Shown here: positions 1 through 7,349 of the stretch, one piece after another | How the letters are laid out: the number at the start of each line of letters is the position of its first letter | Numbering within the stretch: position 1 is the stretch's first letter | Origin: Bacillus marinisedimentorum | GTDB taxonomy: Bacteria; Bacillota; Bacilli; Bacillales; Bacillaceae_O | Direction: 5' to 3' | NCBI RefSeq assembly: GCF_001644195.2 | Contig: NZ_LWBL02000026.1 | Location: forward strand, 117,539 to 181,538 | DNA: 64,000 bases | Notes under the pieces: generated by a model | Told to the model about the DNA's origin: nothing | The model's database searches: none | What the model saw: the letters and a program-made list of their open reading frames with translations, nothing else | Position numbers and translations under genes: made by a program

Positions 1-402
1 GATGACCAGTCTGTTTTCCAGCCTGGCTACACCCGTTATGTAATCTCCATTGCTTTGCAAAAGCGGAGGCGCCGGCTGGATTGCTTTTTTCTCAATATCA
101 AGCACCTCACTGCCTGAATCGACCAGCAGTCCGACATTGCCTCCGTTTAAAATGGCGATGATAAGGCGCTGCTGGCCGTCTGAAGCAGGAGGTGACGAGA
201 CAGCCATCCGCTTCCGAAGGTCTATGACCGGCAACACCTCATCACGGAGATGGATCATGCCCATTACATCATCGCTCGCATCTGGTACAGCAGTAATTTT
301 CATCACATGTTCTATCGACCGGACCTGACTGATGCCGACCGCAAATTCTTCGTGCCCAAGCTGGACAATGATATACTTTGATTCCTGGTTTACGTCGATC
401 AT
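1..402 (-). CDS. cheW: CheW-like chemotaxis coupling protein (3' end beyond window)
   Basis: CheW couples methyl-accepting receptors to the CheA kinase in the cytoplasm. Translating the minus strand from the ATG at 402 gives 134 codons open to the left edge, so the gene is partial. The product starts MIDVNQESKYIIVQLGHEEF and shows the CheW pattern: a regulator-like beta strand, then IHLRDEVLPVIDLRKRM near residues 68-84 and a second half-domain (VGLLVDSGSEVLDIE). A GGGGGAG ribosome binding site lies just upstream of the ATG. No receiver domain is visible, but the C-terminus is missing, so CheV cannot be fully excluded; the N-terminus resembles CheW more. The leader contains a c-di-GMP-I riboswitch and terminator (517-662), which ties chemotaxis coupling to c-di-GMP. 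Confidence 0.85.
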   Translation of the reverse strand, partial: MIDVNQESKYIIVQLGHEEFAVGISQVRSIEHVMKITAVPDASDDVMGMIHLRDEVLPVIDLRKRMAVSSPPASDGQQRLIIAILNGGNVGLLVDSGSEVLDIEKKAIQPAPPLLQSNGDYITGVARLENRLVI

Positions 403-516
403 TTTTCTCCCCCTTTTACATGAGAATTTCAAAATGAAATGGAAGGCGCCGGTTTGAAATTTGAAGTTAATACGGGTATAGCACCACTCCCCTGTCACAA
501 ACAAAAACTTTCCCCA

Positions 517-547
517 TAAAAAAACTGCCCGATACAGTTTCAGGCAG
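517..547 (-). terminator. Rho-independent terminator in the cheW leader
   Basis: On the minus strand CTGCCTG and CGGGCAG form a 7-bp stem around a 9-nt loop, followed by seven T. It lies between the c-di-GMP aptamer and cheW, about 115 nt before the start codon, and is therefore probably the expression platform of the riboswitch rather than the end of another gene. Confidence 0.75.
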
Positions 548-582
548 GCAAAAACAGGCTCAATTAATCTTCTTGAAAAGAA

Positions 583-662
583 GAGCAACTGGCTGGCGTG
601 TCTACTGTGATAGAGTTAGCCCCTGTAGCTTTGCGTCCCGGCTTTTCAGCCGGTTTGCCAAA
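583..662 (-). promoter_or_regulatory. c-di-GMP-I (GEMM-I) riboswitch upstream of cheW
   Basis: Read on the minus strand, the segment has the GEMM-I signature: GGCAAACC, a GGCTGAAAAGCC hairpin, then the conserved GACGCAAAGC followed by TACAGGGGC, and a second arm with GCCAGCCAGTTGC closing P1. These are the conserved ligand-pocket and tetraloop-receptor elements of the class. A terminator follows at 517-547, so transcription of cheW is probably switched by c-di-GMP. Whether ligand turns it on or off cannot be read from the sequence. Confidence 0.85.
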
Positions 663-910
663 AACAGATATGTGTCCCTGGTGTGTGAAAAGTAATATGT
701 ATATGTGAATATTGTCATGATTCCATTTTACTGCATGTGAAATGGTAAGAATAGGGTATTGGGTAAGCGTTCTCAAAAAGTTCATAAAATGTAAATTTAT
801 TCATCATGACTTTACCGCAGTACCTAAATAAAGGTTTATTGTTGTCATATTCGGCTGGTTCCCTTTATAATTATGTTTACTGAAAATTCTAAATGGGGGA
901 GGCCTGTGGG

Positions 911-1822
911 GTGCCGATAAATATTCCAAAGTTGCTGCCAGCCCGCGAAGTGCTGGAGAAAGAGAATATTTTCATAATGGATGAAGAAAGGGCGGTCACG
1001 CAGGATATCCGTCCATTGAACATATTGATCTTGAATTTGATGCCTGAAAAGGAGAAGACGGAGGGGCAGCTGCTTCGGCTGTTGGGAAACTCGCCGCTGC
1101 AGCTTAACATTTCGTTTTTGCGCACGGTCACGCATGAGTCAAAGAATGTAAGCAAGTCGCATCTGGAACAGTTTTATATTTCATTTGATGATATTAAGCA
1201 CCGGCGGTTTGACGGCTTGATCATAACAGGGGCTCCGATTGAACATTTGCCGTTTGAACAGGTGAATTACTGGCAGGAGCTCACGGAAATTATGGAATGG
1301 TCAAAGGAGCATGTCACCTCAGTCATGCATATATGCTGGGGTGCGCAAGCTGCGCTATATTATCATTATGGAATCGATAAGGTCGGGCTTCCGGGCAAGT
1401 GTTCCGGCGTGTACCAGCATCAAGTGTTGCAGGCGCCGGGCATTGAACTGCTGCGCGGATTTGACGATGAGTTTCTGGCACCGGTTTCAAGGTATACCGA
1501 TATTGACCTTGATCAATTGGAGAAAAGCGGGCAAGTGAAGCTGCTTGCATCTTCACCGGATGCGGGCCCGTTCCTGATGATGTCGGAAAACGGCCGCCAT
1601 GTGATGGTGACCGGGCACCTCGAGTATGACACGGGAACGCTCGCTGACGAATATGCCCGCGATACCGCGAAAGGACTCGATGTGGAAGTGCCGCGCAACT
1701 ATTTTCCCGATAACGACCCGGAAAAGAGGCCGCTGAACCGCTGGCGCTCACATGCCCATCTGCTGTTTTCCAATTGGCTCAATTACTATGTTTACCAGGC
1801 GACTCCGTTTGAATGGGAGTAG
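911..1822 (+). CDS. metA: Homoserine O-acetyltransferase (MetA family)
   Basis: This cytoplasmic enzyme acylates homoserine in the first committed step of methionine synthesis. The start is GTG at 911: GGGGGAGG lies 7-14 bases upstream, whereas the in-frame ATG at 893 lies inside that ribosome binding site. The 303-residue product has the family length and begins [20 protein letters not shown]. With this start the catalytic cysteine is Cys142 in MHICWGAQ, and residue 111 in GAPIEHLPF is Glu. Glu111 is the residue known to select acetyl-CoA over succinyl-CoA (Gly), so acetyltransferase is preferred. His236 and Glu238 (GHLEYD) complete the active site. I saw no S-box riboswitch in the roughly 100 bases upstream. 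A strong terminator follows. Confidence 0.95.
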   Translation: MPINIPKLLPAREVLEKENIFIMDEERAVTQDIRPLNILILNLMPEKEKTEGQLLRLLGNSPLQLNISFLRTVTHESKNVSKSHLEQFYISFDDIKHRRFDGLIITGAPIEHLPFEQVNYWQELTEIMEWSKEHVTSVMHICWGAQAALYYHYGIDKVGLPGKCSGVYQHQVLQAPGIELLRGFDDEFLAPVSRYTDIDLDQLEKSGQVKLLASSPDAGPFLMMSENGRHVMVTGHLEYDTGTLADEYARDTAKGLDVEVPRNYFPDNDPEKRPLNRWRSHAHLLFSNWLNYYVYQATPFEWE

Positions 1823-1826
1823 ACAG

Positions 1827-1856
1827 GTGCCTGTCACCCGTCGAAGTTTGTCGAAG
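1827..1856. repeat. Half copy of the GTGCCTGTCAC (family B) repeat
   Basis: GACAGGTGCCTGTCAC is followed by CCGTCGAAGTTTGTCGA. It matches one arm of the full inverted repeat at 3367-3422 and lies directly after the metA stop codon. Confidence 0.6.
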
Positions 1857-1860
1857 AAAA

Positions 1861-1895
1861 AACCGGTCCGCAAATAGTTTGCGGACCGGTTTTTG
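1861..1895 (+). terminator. metA terminator
   Basis: AACCGGTCCGCAAA pairs with TTTGCGGACCGGTT over a very short loop and is followed by a T-run, so it should stop transcription from metA. The arms are also A-rich on the other side, so it may act in both directions. Confidence 0.85.
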
Positions 1896-1944
1896 TATTT
1901 GTTAAGGAAATTATAAAATGTAAGCGTTGAGGATAAAAAGCCAG

Positions 1945-2095
1945 AAGAGAACCGTCCAGCTCCAGGCGCCAGCGGCTATCGTCATAAGCGGAGATCCCCT
2001 CCGGGAGGAAAGAGCACCTCCCTGCGGGAACCCCCGCTTATGCGTACGCCGCTATGCGGGCGCCTTGCGCATTTGTTCTTGGAAGGTCAGGCGGC
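1945..2095. repeat. Large imperfect palindromic intergenic repeat (family C)
   Basis: The segment between metA and the symporter gene is an extended imperfect hairpin. CCAGCTCCAGGCGCC, CATAAGCG and GGC on the left face GGCGCC, CGCTTATG and GCC on the right. It is also richer in G and C than its surroundings. Elements of this kind, with GTCCAGCTCC at the outer end and CATAAGCG in the stem, are common intergenic repeats in Bacillaceae; I recognise the type but cannot name it. Only this copy is visible here. Confidence 0.6.
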
Positions 2096-3322
2096 GGCTT
2101 TTTTCTCCGACTCGTCAACGACAGCTGCTCCGACAATATCGCCCATGACGTTGGAGGCTGTGCCGGCCATGCCGATGATGACATCGACGCCTGCGACGAG
2201 CGCTACGATTTCAAGCGGCAGGTTGAACAGGGATAGCACAGCCGATAACGTAACGAGGCCTGCTGCCGGTATGCCGGCTGTTCCGACTGACAGCAGCGTT
2301 CCAGTCAGAACGATGATGAACAGGTCGGCTAGAGCGAGCTGAATGCCTGTGACGTTGGCGGCAAAGACGATCGACACACCCATTCTGAGCGCCCCTCCGT
2401 CCGAGTTGAACACGGCACCGAGCGGGAGACTGAAGTTGGCCGTCCGCTCTGAGATGCCAGCCCGTTTGGCGGCTTCAATCGCCACTGGAAGGGAGGCAAT
2501 GCTGCTTGATGTAAAGAACGCCGTCGTATAGGCATCTTTTGTTTTGCTGTAAAACTGCTTCAGCGAAATTTTGGAGCTTTTTAAAAACAGGCTGTAGACG
2601 AGAATCCAGAGCAGCACAATGCCAAGATAGAAGACACCCGTAAACCGGAGAAGCGAATTGAAAGTGTCCCAGCCCTGCCCGGCGAATGAAGTGGCAGTGA
2701 TCGCCAGGATACCGACAGGCGCATAAAGCAAAATCCCTTTTAAAACGAGGAAGAACATTTCATTGGCGGCCTGGAAAACCCTCTGCAGCAAATCCCCGTA
2801 TTCGTTCATCGCCTCATCACCAGAAAAACGCATTTGTGAGATGGAAAAACCGATGATAACAGCAAGAAACAGGATCGCCATCAAATTTCCGGATGAGAAT
2901 GCGGTAAACAGATTGTCAGGAATCATATTCAGCAGGACACCTGCAAATGAAGGCGATTCGGGCTTATCAACGGATGCATCAGGCAGCGTCAGCGACTCGC
3001 CCGGATTGAATAGGAGGGCGAGACCGAGGCCAATGAATACCGCAGCGGCCGTTGTCGAGATATAGTAAAGGACCAGTTTCCCGCCCATCCTGCCGAGCTG
3101 GAGCGGGTTCATCTGATTGACCGCAAGCACAACGGTCAGAAAAACGACGGGAACGGCTATCAGATTCAACAGTTTGATCAAAACCGTCCCGAGCGGCTCA
3201 AGAAAACTGACGGACGGCCCGAACAGAGCACCGGCAGCAAGCCCGAGGATAAAACCTGCCGTCATTTTTATAAGCAGTGACGTTTCTTTATACTTCGTCC
3301 ATAAATTCACCATTTTCACCAT
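2087..3322 (-). CDS. Dicarboxylate/amino acid:cation symporter (DAACS family)
   Basis: The gene encodes a 411-residue polytopic membrane protein that should import dicarboxylates or acidic amino acids with Na+ or H+. Family features are visible: an N-terminal helix pair (LIKMTAGFILGLAAGALFG), the serine-rich re-entrant loop TAFFTSSSIASLPV near residues 270-283, the loop FSLPLGAVFNSDGGAL, and the C-terminal segment GMAGTASNVMGDIVGA that supplies substrate and cation ligands. Two Met codons (residues 1 and 4) can both serve as start; no strong ribosome binding site separates them. The gene is transcribed alone and convergently to metA across repeat family C. The exact substrate (glutamate, succinate, serine or cystine) cannot be read. 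Confidence 0.9.
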   Translation of the reverse strand: MVKMVNLWTKYKETSLLIKMTAGFILGLAAGALFGPSVSFLEPLGTVLIKLLNLIAVPVVFLTVVLAVNQMNPLQLGRMGGKLVLYYISTTAAAVFIGLGLALLFNPGESLTLPDASVDKPESPSFAGVLLNMIPDNLFTAFSSGNLMAILFLAVIIGFSISQMRFSGDEAMNEYGDLLQRVFQAANEMFFLVLKGILLYAPVGILAITATSFAGQGWDTFNSLLRFTGVFYLGIVLLWILVYSLFLKSSKISLKQFYSKTKDAYTTAFFTSSSIASLPVAIEAAKRAGISERTANFSLPLGAVFNSDGGALRMGVSIVFAANVTGIQLALADLFIIVLTGTLLSVGTAGIPAAGLVTLSAVLSLFNLPLEIVALVAGVDVIIGMAGTASNVMGDIVGAAVVDESEKKAAA

Positions 3323-3366
3323 CGCTTTATTAGTAATATGTGGTTAGTATACCATAGACCGTTACA

Positions 3367-3422
3367 GGTGCCTGTCACTTGTCGAATTCAATGCCGACAT
3401 AAATCGACAAGTGACAGGCACC
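3367..3422. repeat. Complete family B inverted repeat
   Basis: GGTGCCTGTCACTTGTCGA at 3367-3385 is repeated exactly as its reverse complement at 3404-3422, with an 18-nt centre. Partial copies occur at 1827-1856, 7191-7303 and 8332-8366. It sits between the symporter and the MoeB-like gene, and at the RNA level would form a 19-bp hairpin. Confidence 0.85.
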
Positions 3423-3428
3423 GCGACC

Positions 3429-4460
3429 TTAATTCCCCGCATACCTGGAGTAATACGACTTTGCCTCAGTGACATCTTCCACCCCCTGGACGAGGACACG
3501 GCCGTCTTTGAAAAAGATCATGGTGATGCGGTCATCGGGGGAAAAACGGACGAGGAATGGTGTTGTCTCCGTTTTCCCTGCTTTGTCAAGGCGCCGGGCT
3601 GTTTTTTCAAGATTTACATTCAATTTTGTGCGCGGATTGATTTGGACAGTGTCCCTGCCGCAGAGGGCAGTATAGTTTTCTTGGCTGCTTTCTGATTGAT
3701 CGAGAAACTCATAGTGATGATGGACACACGCCGGGCAATCAGGGTTACGGCCCTGTGAGATATCCATCTGGAAAAAGGAATTATGCCAGATCTCGAATTT
3801 TTCAAGATTGGGGCTCGGCCTGGCTCCGGTCAAGAGTTTCAGCGCTTCGACAGCTTCAAAAGACCCGATGATATCCGTGATCGGCGAGATGACGCCAATC
3901 GTATCGCATGTTTCCCCAAGGCCAGACGGCAGATCGGGAAACAGGCAGCGGTAGCAGGGGGTTTCTTCCGGCACGATGACGGCAAACATGCCCCGCGAAC
4001 TGACGGCACCGCCATAAATCCAGGGTGTATTGAACTTTATGGCGGCATCATTGATTAAATAACGCGTCATAAAATTATCTGTGCCATCGACTATGACATC
4101 AAACCCTTTGAGCAATTCTTCCGCGTTATCTGGATTCAAATCCGCAAGCACCGGATCGACAGAGACAGTTGAATTGATCCTGGCCAATTTTTTCTCGGCC
4201 GCAATTACCTTGGGGAGGCGGTCAGCTGCATCGTCTTCATCAAACAGAGTCTGCCGCTGCAGGTTTGATTTTTCCACAAAATCACGGTCTATTATTCTTA
4301 CAAAACCGACACCCGCACGGACAAGGTGGTTGGCGATGACTGTCCCCAGGGCACCCATTCCCACGACTGCCGCCCGGCTTTTCATCAATTTCTGCTGGCC
4401 TTCTTCGCCGATCGGCTGGAAAAGAATTTGCCGGGAGTACCGTTCCATTTCCGAGTTCAT
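3429..4460 (-). CDS. moeB: MoeB/ThiF-family sulfur-carrier adenylyltransferase
   Basis: This E1-like enzyme adenylates the C-terminal Gly-Gly of a MoaD or ThiS carrier so that sulfur can be loaded. The 343-residue product has the nucleotide-binding loop VVGMGALG (residues 32-39), the DRDFVEKSNLQRQ segment, DGTDNF near 125-130, and two zinc-binding Cys pairs, CYRC (169-172) and CPAC (242-245). Cys185 in GETCDTIGV corresponds in position to the conserved cysteine of the family. About 90 further residues form a C-terminal extension. It is divergent from the aldehyde ferredoxin oxidoreductase gene and near a MoaD-like gene, which favours molybdopterin (tungstopterin) over thiamine synthesis; ThiF remains an alternative. 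Confidence 0.88.
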   Translation of the reverse strand: MNSEMERYSRQILFQPIGEEGQQKLMKSRAAVVGMGALGTVIANHLVRAGVGFVRIIDRDFVEKSNLQRQTLFDEDDAADRLPKVIAAEKKLARINSTVSVDPVLADLNPDNAEELLKGFDVIVDGTDNFMTRYLINDAAIKFNTPWIYGGAVSSRGMFAVIVPEETPCYRCLFPDLPSGLGETCDTIGVISPITDIIGSFEAVEALKLLTGARPSPNLEKFEIWHNSFFQMDISQGRNPDCPACVHHHYEFLDQSESSQENYTALCGRDTVQINPRTKLNVNLEKTARRLDKAGKTETTPFLVRFSPDDRITMIFFKDGRVLVQGVEDVTEAKSYYSRYAGN

Positions 4461-4643
4461 TTTTTATCCCTGCTTTCCTGAAACATTTACTTAAATTATA
4501 AAGCATAGATTAAGATAGGCTGAATAAAAAAAGGAGAAAATTACTATTCATAAAAAGGGATTTTAGCAGATAAGTCGAAATTATAAGATAGTTGTGCCGT
4601 GTTATTTTGACGGAGAAAAGAATGAAAGAGGTGTGTAGGATCA

Positions 4644-6467
4644 ATGAATCTCGGCGGGTTTAAAAACAAAGAAGTGCTTGTGGATTTGACGAGCGGTGAC
4701 ATTGGCTACAGGGAGATCAATGAAGAGGATGCCAAAAAGTATATTGGCGGACGCGGTCTTGGCGTAAAATATGTTTTTGACAATGGCCCTGATGTGGAAC
4801 CGCTGTCAGACGAAAATATTTTATGTGTCATGACCGGGCCGGTTTCTGGATCAAGAACATCAATGAGCGGCCGGCTTGCGGTTGTTACAAAATCACCGCT
4901 TACCGGGACAGTGACCGATTCCCATATGGGGGGCTGGACAGCGGCAAGGCTTAAGTGGGCTGGCATTGATAATATTATTTTCAAAGGCAAAAGTGACAGG
5001 CCGGTTTACCTTTATATCGAAAATGGCAGAGCGGAGCTGCATGAAGCGGCCGACCTGTGGGGCAAGAGCACAAGGGAAACTGTCAAAGCGATGAAGGATG
5101 AATATGGCGAAGAGGATTTGAGCGTCATGACCATCGGCCAGGCCGGTGAGCATCTTGTCCGCTATGCCTGTTTCATGAACGAACATGACCGTTCGGCAGG
5201 ACGCGGCGGTACGGCAGCCGTTGCCGGATATAAAAACCTGAAGGCGATTGTCATCAAAGGGTCGCAGAAAGGCAATATGCCTGAGCCGAAACTGAAGGAT
5301 GAATACAAAGAAGCGAATAAAAAAGCTGTCAAAGCGATCATGGAAGGCGGGCTGACCGCGCCGAACAAAGGCGGCCTGTCAGTATACGGTACAAACGTGC
5401 TCACGAACATCATCAACGAAGTCGGCGCGCTGCCTACAAGAAATTCGCAGCTTACCCACTGGGATGAAGCTGAAAAGCACAGCGGTGAATATGTCAATGA
5501 GCATCTTCTGGTGGCTAATAATACATGCCATGCATGCCCGGTTGCATGTAAGATTGAAGTCGAGGTCAAGGATGGCAAGTATAAAACCCGTGTTGAAAGC
5601 TTCGAATTCGAATCCTCCTGGGCGCTCGGTACGAACAGCGGATTGAGCAATTCGGAAGCGATCGCCTACCTGATTGACCGCTGCAACGAGTACGGAATTG
5701 ATACAATCGAACTCGGCAACGCGTTCTCCGCCACGATGGAAGCGCATGAAAAAGGCCTTGTCGACGAAAAGCTTGACTGGGGCGATGCCGATAAAATGAT
5801 TGAAATGACAAGACAAGTCGCTTACCGTGAAGGATTCGGCGATGTACTGGCAGAAGGTCCTGCCCGCGCAACAGCAAGCTGGGGAGCGCCTGAACTGTCC
5901 ATGTCTGTAAAAGGCCAATCCATCCCGGCTTATGACCCGCGCGGCATCCAGGGAATCGGCCTTGGCTATGCGACAAGTAACCGCGGTGCCTGCCACCTGC
6001 GCGGCTACACAGTTGCGAGTGAAATCGCAGGCATTCCGGAACCGACAGACCGCCTTGTGCCGGAAGGAAAAGGCGAACTGCTGAAAATATTCCAGGATAT
6101 GCTGGCATTCTCTGACTCTATGGATATTTGTAAGTTCTCCTCCTTCTCTGAAAATGCCGAGCATTATGCCGAGCAGTACAGCGGCATGACCGGCATTCCG
6201 ATGACTGCTGAAGATGTCATGAAGGCAGGCGAGCGGATTTACAATATCGAGCGTTACTACAATAACCTGGCCGGCTTCGACAAGCGCGAAGACGACTTCC
6301 TGCCGAAGCGCTTCACTGATGAGCCTGCTTCCGGCAACAGTGAAGGATCCGTCAGCCGCATGGATATCATGCTTGATGAATACTATCAAGTCCGCGGCTG
6401 GAAAGATGGCGTCGTCACTGAGGAGAAACTGAAAGAGCTGGGGATTGTTACACCGGCTAAGCAGTAA
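4644..6467 (+). CDS. aor: Aldehyde ferredoxin oxidoreductase family tungsten enzyme
   Basis: AOR-family enzymes use a bis-pterin tungsten (rarely molybdenum) cofactor and one [4Fe-4S] cluster to oxidise aldehydes to acids with ferredoxin. The 607-residue product has the full family length. The N-terminal domain contains GGRGLGVKYVF and GPVSGSRTSMSGRL. Cluster ligands are visible as C295xxC298xxxC302 (CHACPVAC) with the fourth Cys496 in MDICKF. The pterin-contact motif DPRGIQGIGLGYATSNRGACH is also present. An AGAGGTGTG ribosome binding site precedes the ATG. The adjacent MoeB-like and MoaD-like genes fit cofactor assembly. The physiological aldehyde is unknown, as in most bacterial members. 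Confidence 0.93.
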   Translation: MNLGGFKNKEVLVDLTSGDIGYREINEEDAKKYIGGRGLGVKYVFDNGPDVEPLSDENILCVMTGPVSGSRTSMSGRLAVVTKSPLTGTVTDSHMGGWTAARLKWAGIDNIIFKGKSDRPVYLYIENGRAELHEAADLWGKSTRETVKAMKDEYGEEDLSVMTIGQAGEHLVRYACFMNEHDRSAGRGGTAAVAGYKNLKAIVIKGSQKGNMPEPKLKDEYKEANKKAVKAIMEGGLTAPNKGGLSVYGTNVLTNIINEVGALPTRNSQLTHWDEAEKHSGEYVNEHLLVANNTCHACPVACKIEVEVKDGKYKTRVESFEFESSWALGTNSGLSNSEAIAYLIDRCNEYGIDTIELGNAFSATMEAHEKGLVDEKLDWGDADKMIEMTRQVAYREGFGDVLAEGPARATASWGAPELSMSVKGQSIPAYDPRGIQGIGLGYATSNRGACHLRGYTVASEIAGIPEPTDRLVPEGKGELLKIFQDMLAFSDSMDICKFSSFSENAEHYAEQYSGMTGIPMTAEDVMKAGERIYNIERYYNNLAGFDKREDDFLPKRFTDEPASGNSEGSVSRMDIMLDEYYQVRGWKDGVVTEEKLKELGIVTPAKQ

Positions 6468-6489
6468 AACAGGATACAGGTGAATGATG

Positions 6490-6517
6490 AAAGGCTTCCG
6501 CTGTGCGGAAGCCTTTT
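6490..6517 (+). terminator. aor terminator
   Basis: AAAGGCTTCCG and CGGAAGCCTTT form an 11-bp stem with a CTGTG loop followed by TT, 22 bases after the aor stop codon. Confidence 0.85.
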
Positions 6518-6542
6518 TGGTTTGATCGGGGTTGCCTACGGG

Positions 6543-6577
6543 ATTGCCTGGCAATTGCCTCGCAATTGCCAGGCAAT
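6543..6577. repeat. Family A palindrome (long form), with half of the composite linker
   Basis: The arm ATTGCCTGGCAATTGC is followed by CTC and its reverse complement. It lies between the convergent aor and 6593 genes. The next bases (ATAGGTCTTTTTGACTA) resemble the linker of the paired elements at 31889 and 34174, so this may be half of such a pair. Confidence 0.85.
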
Positions 6578-6592
6578 CATAGGTCTTTTTGA

Positions 6593-6871
6593 CTATCCGC
6601 CAATTCGGGTTGTTTTATAACGGTAGTTTTTAATAAGTTCATCAAGCTTCTCAGCTGACTCAGCGAGGAAGCGGATATGGACAGCGTTTACGATGAACGT
6701 TTTGGTGATGGCGACATCTTCTTCCCTGAGTATCTGGCCGCTCCAGCCGTCGCCTGTGTAGATGAGGGGAAAGGCGTCGGTATCGCTCATTTTACGTCCG
6801 CCCAGCTCCTCGAAGTACATGCCGAGATGATTTAGATTTATGCCCCTGAACTCAAGGTCCCTGCTTTTCAT
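6593..6871 (-). CDS. Conserved-looking protein of unknown function next to MoaD
   Basis: I do not recognise this family. The 92-residue product is soluble, starts MKSRDLEFRGINLNHLGMYF and ends in LIKNYRYKTTRIGG. The start is the ATG at 6871, one base after the MoaD-like stop codon, so translation is probably coupled; a longer frame starting at 6904 would overlap MoaD by 32 bases and lacks a ribosome binding site. It is the second gene of a two-gene operon with the MoaD-like carrier and converges on aor. The context suggests a role in tungsten or molybdenum cofactor handling or in AOR maturation, but no catalytic motif shows it. Confidence 0.75.
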   Translation of the reverse strand: MKSRDLEFRGINLNHLGMYFEELGGRKMSDTDAFPLIYTGDGWSGQILREEDVAITKTFIVNAVHIRFLAESAEKLDELIKNYRYKTTRIGG

Positions 6872-6872
6872 C

Positions 6873-7145
6873 TTAACCGCCTGCCACCGGCGGGAACAGT
6901 GCAAACTGATCGGATTCCTTCACAGTGGTCTCAAGCCCGCTGGCATGAATAATATTTTTGCCGTTAATAAAAACATGGACAAACGGTTTTAACGTCCTTT
7001 CTTCCGTAAACACTTCTTCTTCAAGGCCCGGATATGTTTCAGTCATTTTATTCAATACATCAATCACCCGATCGCCCTCAGGGTGGACCTCCACTTTATC
7101 TCCTCCGCAAATATCACGGAGATTGGCAAACACTTTGACTATCAA
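6873..7145 (-). CDS. moaD: MoaD/ThiS-like ubiquitin-fold sulfur carrier
   Basis: The product is a small beta-grasp carrier that ends in the diagnostic Gly-Gly (FALFPPVAGG), which an E1-like enzyme adenylates and charges with sulfur for the dithiolene of molybdopterin. The best start is TTG at 7145, giving 90 residues (IVKVFANLRDICGG after the start), because AAAGGGG lies 8 bases upstream. A longer frame from ATG 7202 would begin inside a dispersed repeat and add about 19 unrelated residues. It is the first gene of a pair with the 92-residue protein. The MoeB-like protein at 3429-4460 is its likely partner. Confidence 0.85.
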   Translation of the reverse strand: MIVKVFANLRDICGGDKVEVHPEGDRVIDVLNKMTETYPGLEEEVFTEERTLKPFVHVFINGKNIIHASGLETTVKESDQFALFPPVAGG

Positions 7146-7190
7146 ATCAATCGCCCCTTTCTTCCATACTTCTATATTACGGTGAGAAGC

Positions 7191-7303
7191 GGTGCCTGTC
7201 ACTCACCGAGTTTTGTCGAAAAATGCAGGTGCCTGGGAATTGCCTGGAAATTGCCAGGCACCTCTATGAATCGACAAATTGTGACAAGTGACGGGTGCCG
7301 CGG
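7191..7303. repeat. Nested repeat: family A palindrome inside a family B element
   Basis: GGTGCCTGTCACTCACCGA (from 7191) and TCGACAAATTGTGACAAGTGACGGGTGCC (to about 7300, written here in part) are degenerate family B arms. Between them, at 7227-7263, is a family A palindrome AGGTGCCTGGGAATTGCC with its inverse arm. Family A thus appears to have inserted between the arms of family B. The block lies in the divergent promoter region of moaD and the amidase gene. Confidence 0.75.
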
Positions 7304-7349
7304 AATGGTACAATAATTCTGACACTTATCATTAAGGAGGTACATATTC

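Noticed and set aside
893..910. ATG at 893 as the metA start
   Set aside because: It overlaps the GGGGGAGG ribosome binding site of the GTG at 911. Only the GTG start gives the family N-terminus and places Glu111 and Cys142 at their known numbers.
780..910. S-box (SAM) riboswitch before metA
   Set aside because: The upstream 110 bases lack the conserved S-box core and a terminator; nothing supports it.
5379..6554. A 391-codon open frame on the minus strand opposite aor
   Set aside because: It is antisense to a perfectly conserved AOR frame, has no family motif, and starts inside a repeat. Long antisense frames are common opposite biased coding sequence.
7146..7202. ATG at 7202 as the start of the MoaD-like protein
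   Set aside because: It lies in a dispersed repeat and adds residues unrelated to the beta-grasp fold; the TTG at 7145 has AAAGGGG at the right distance.
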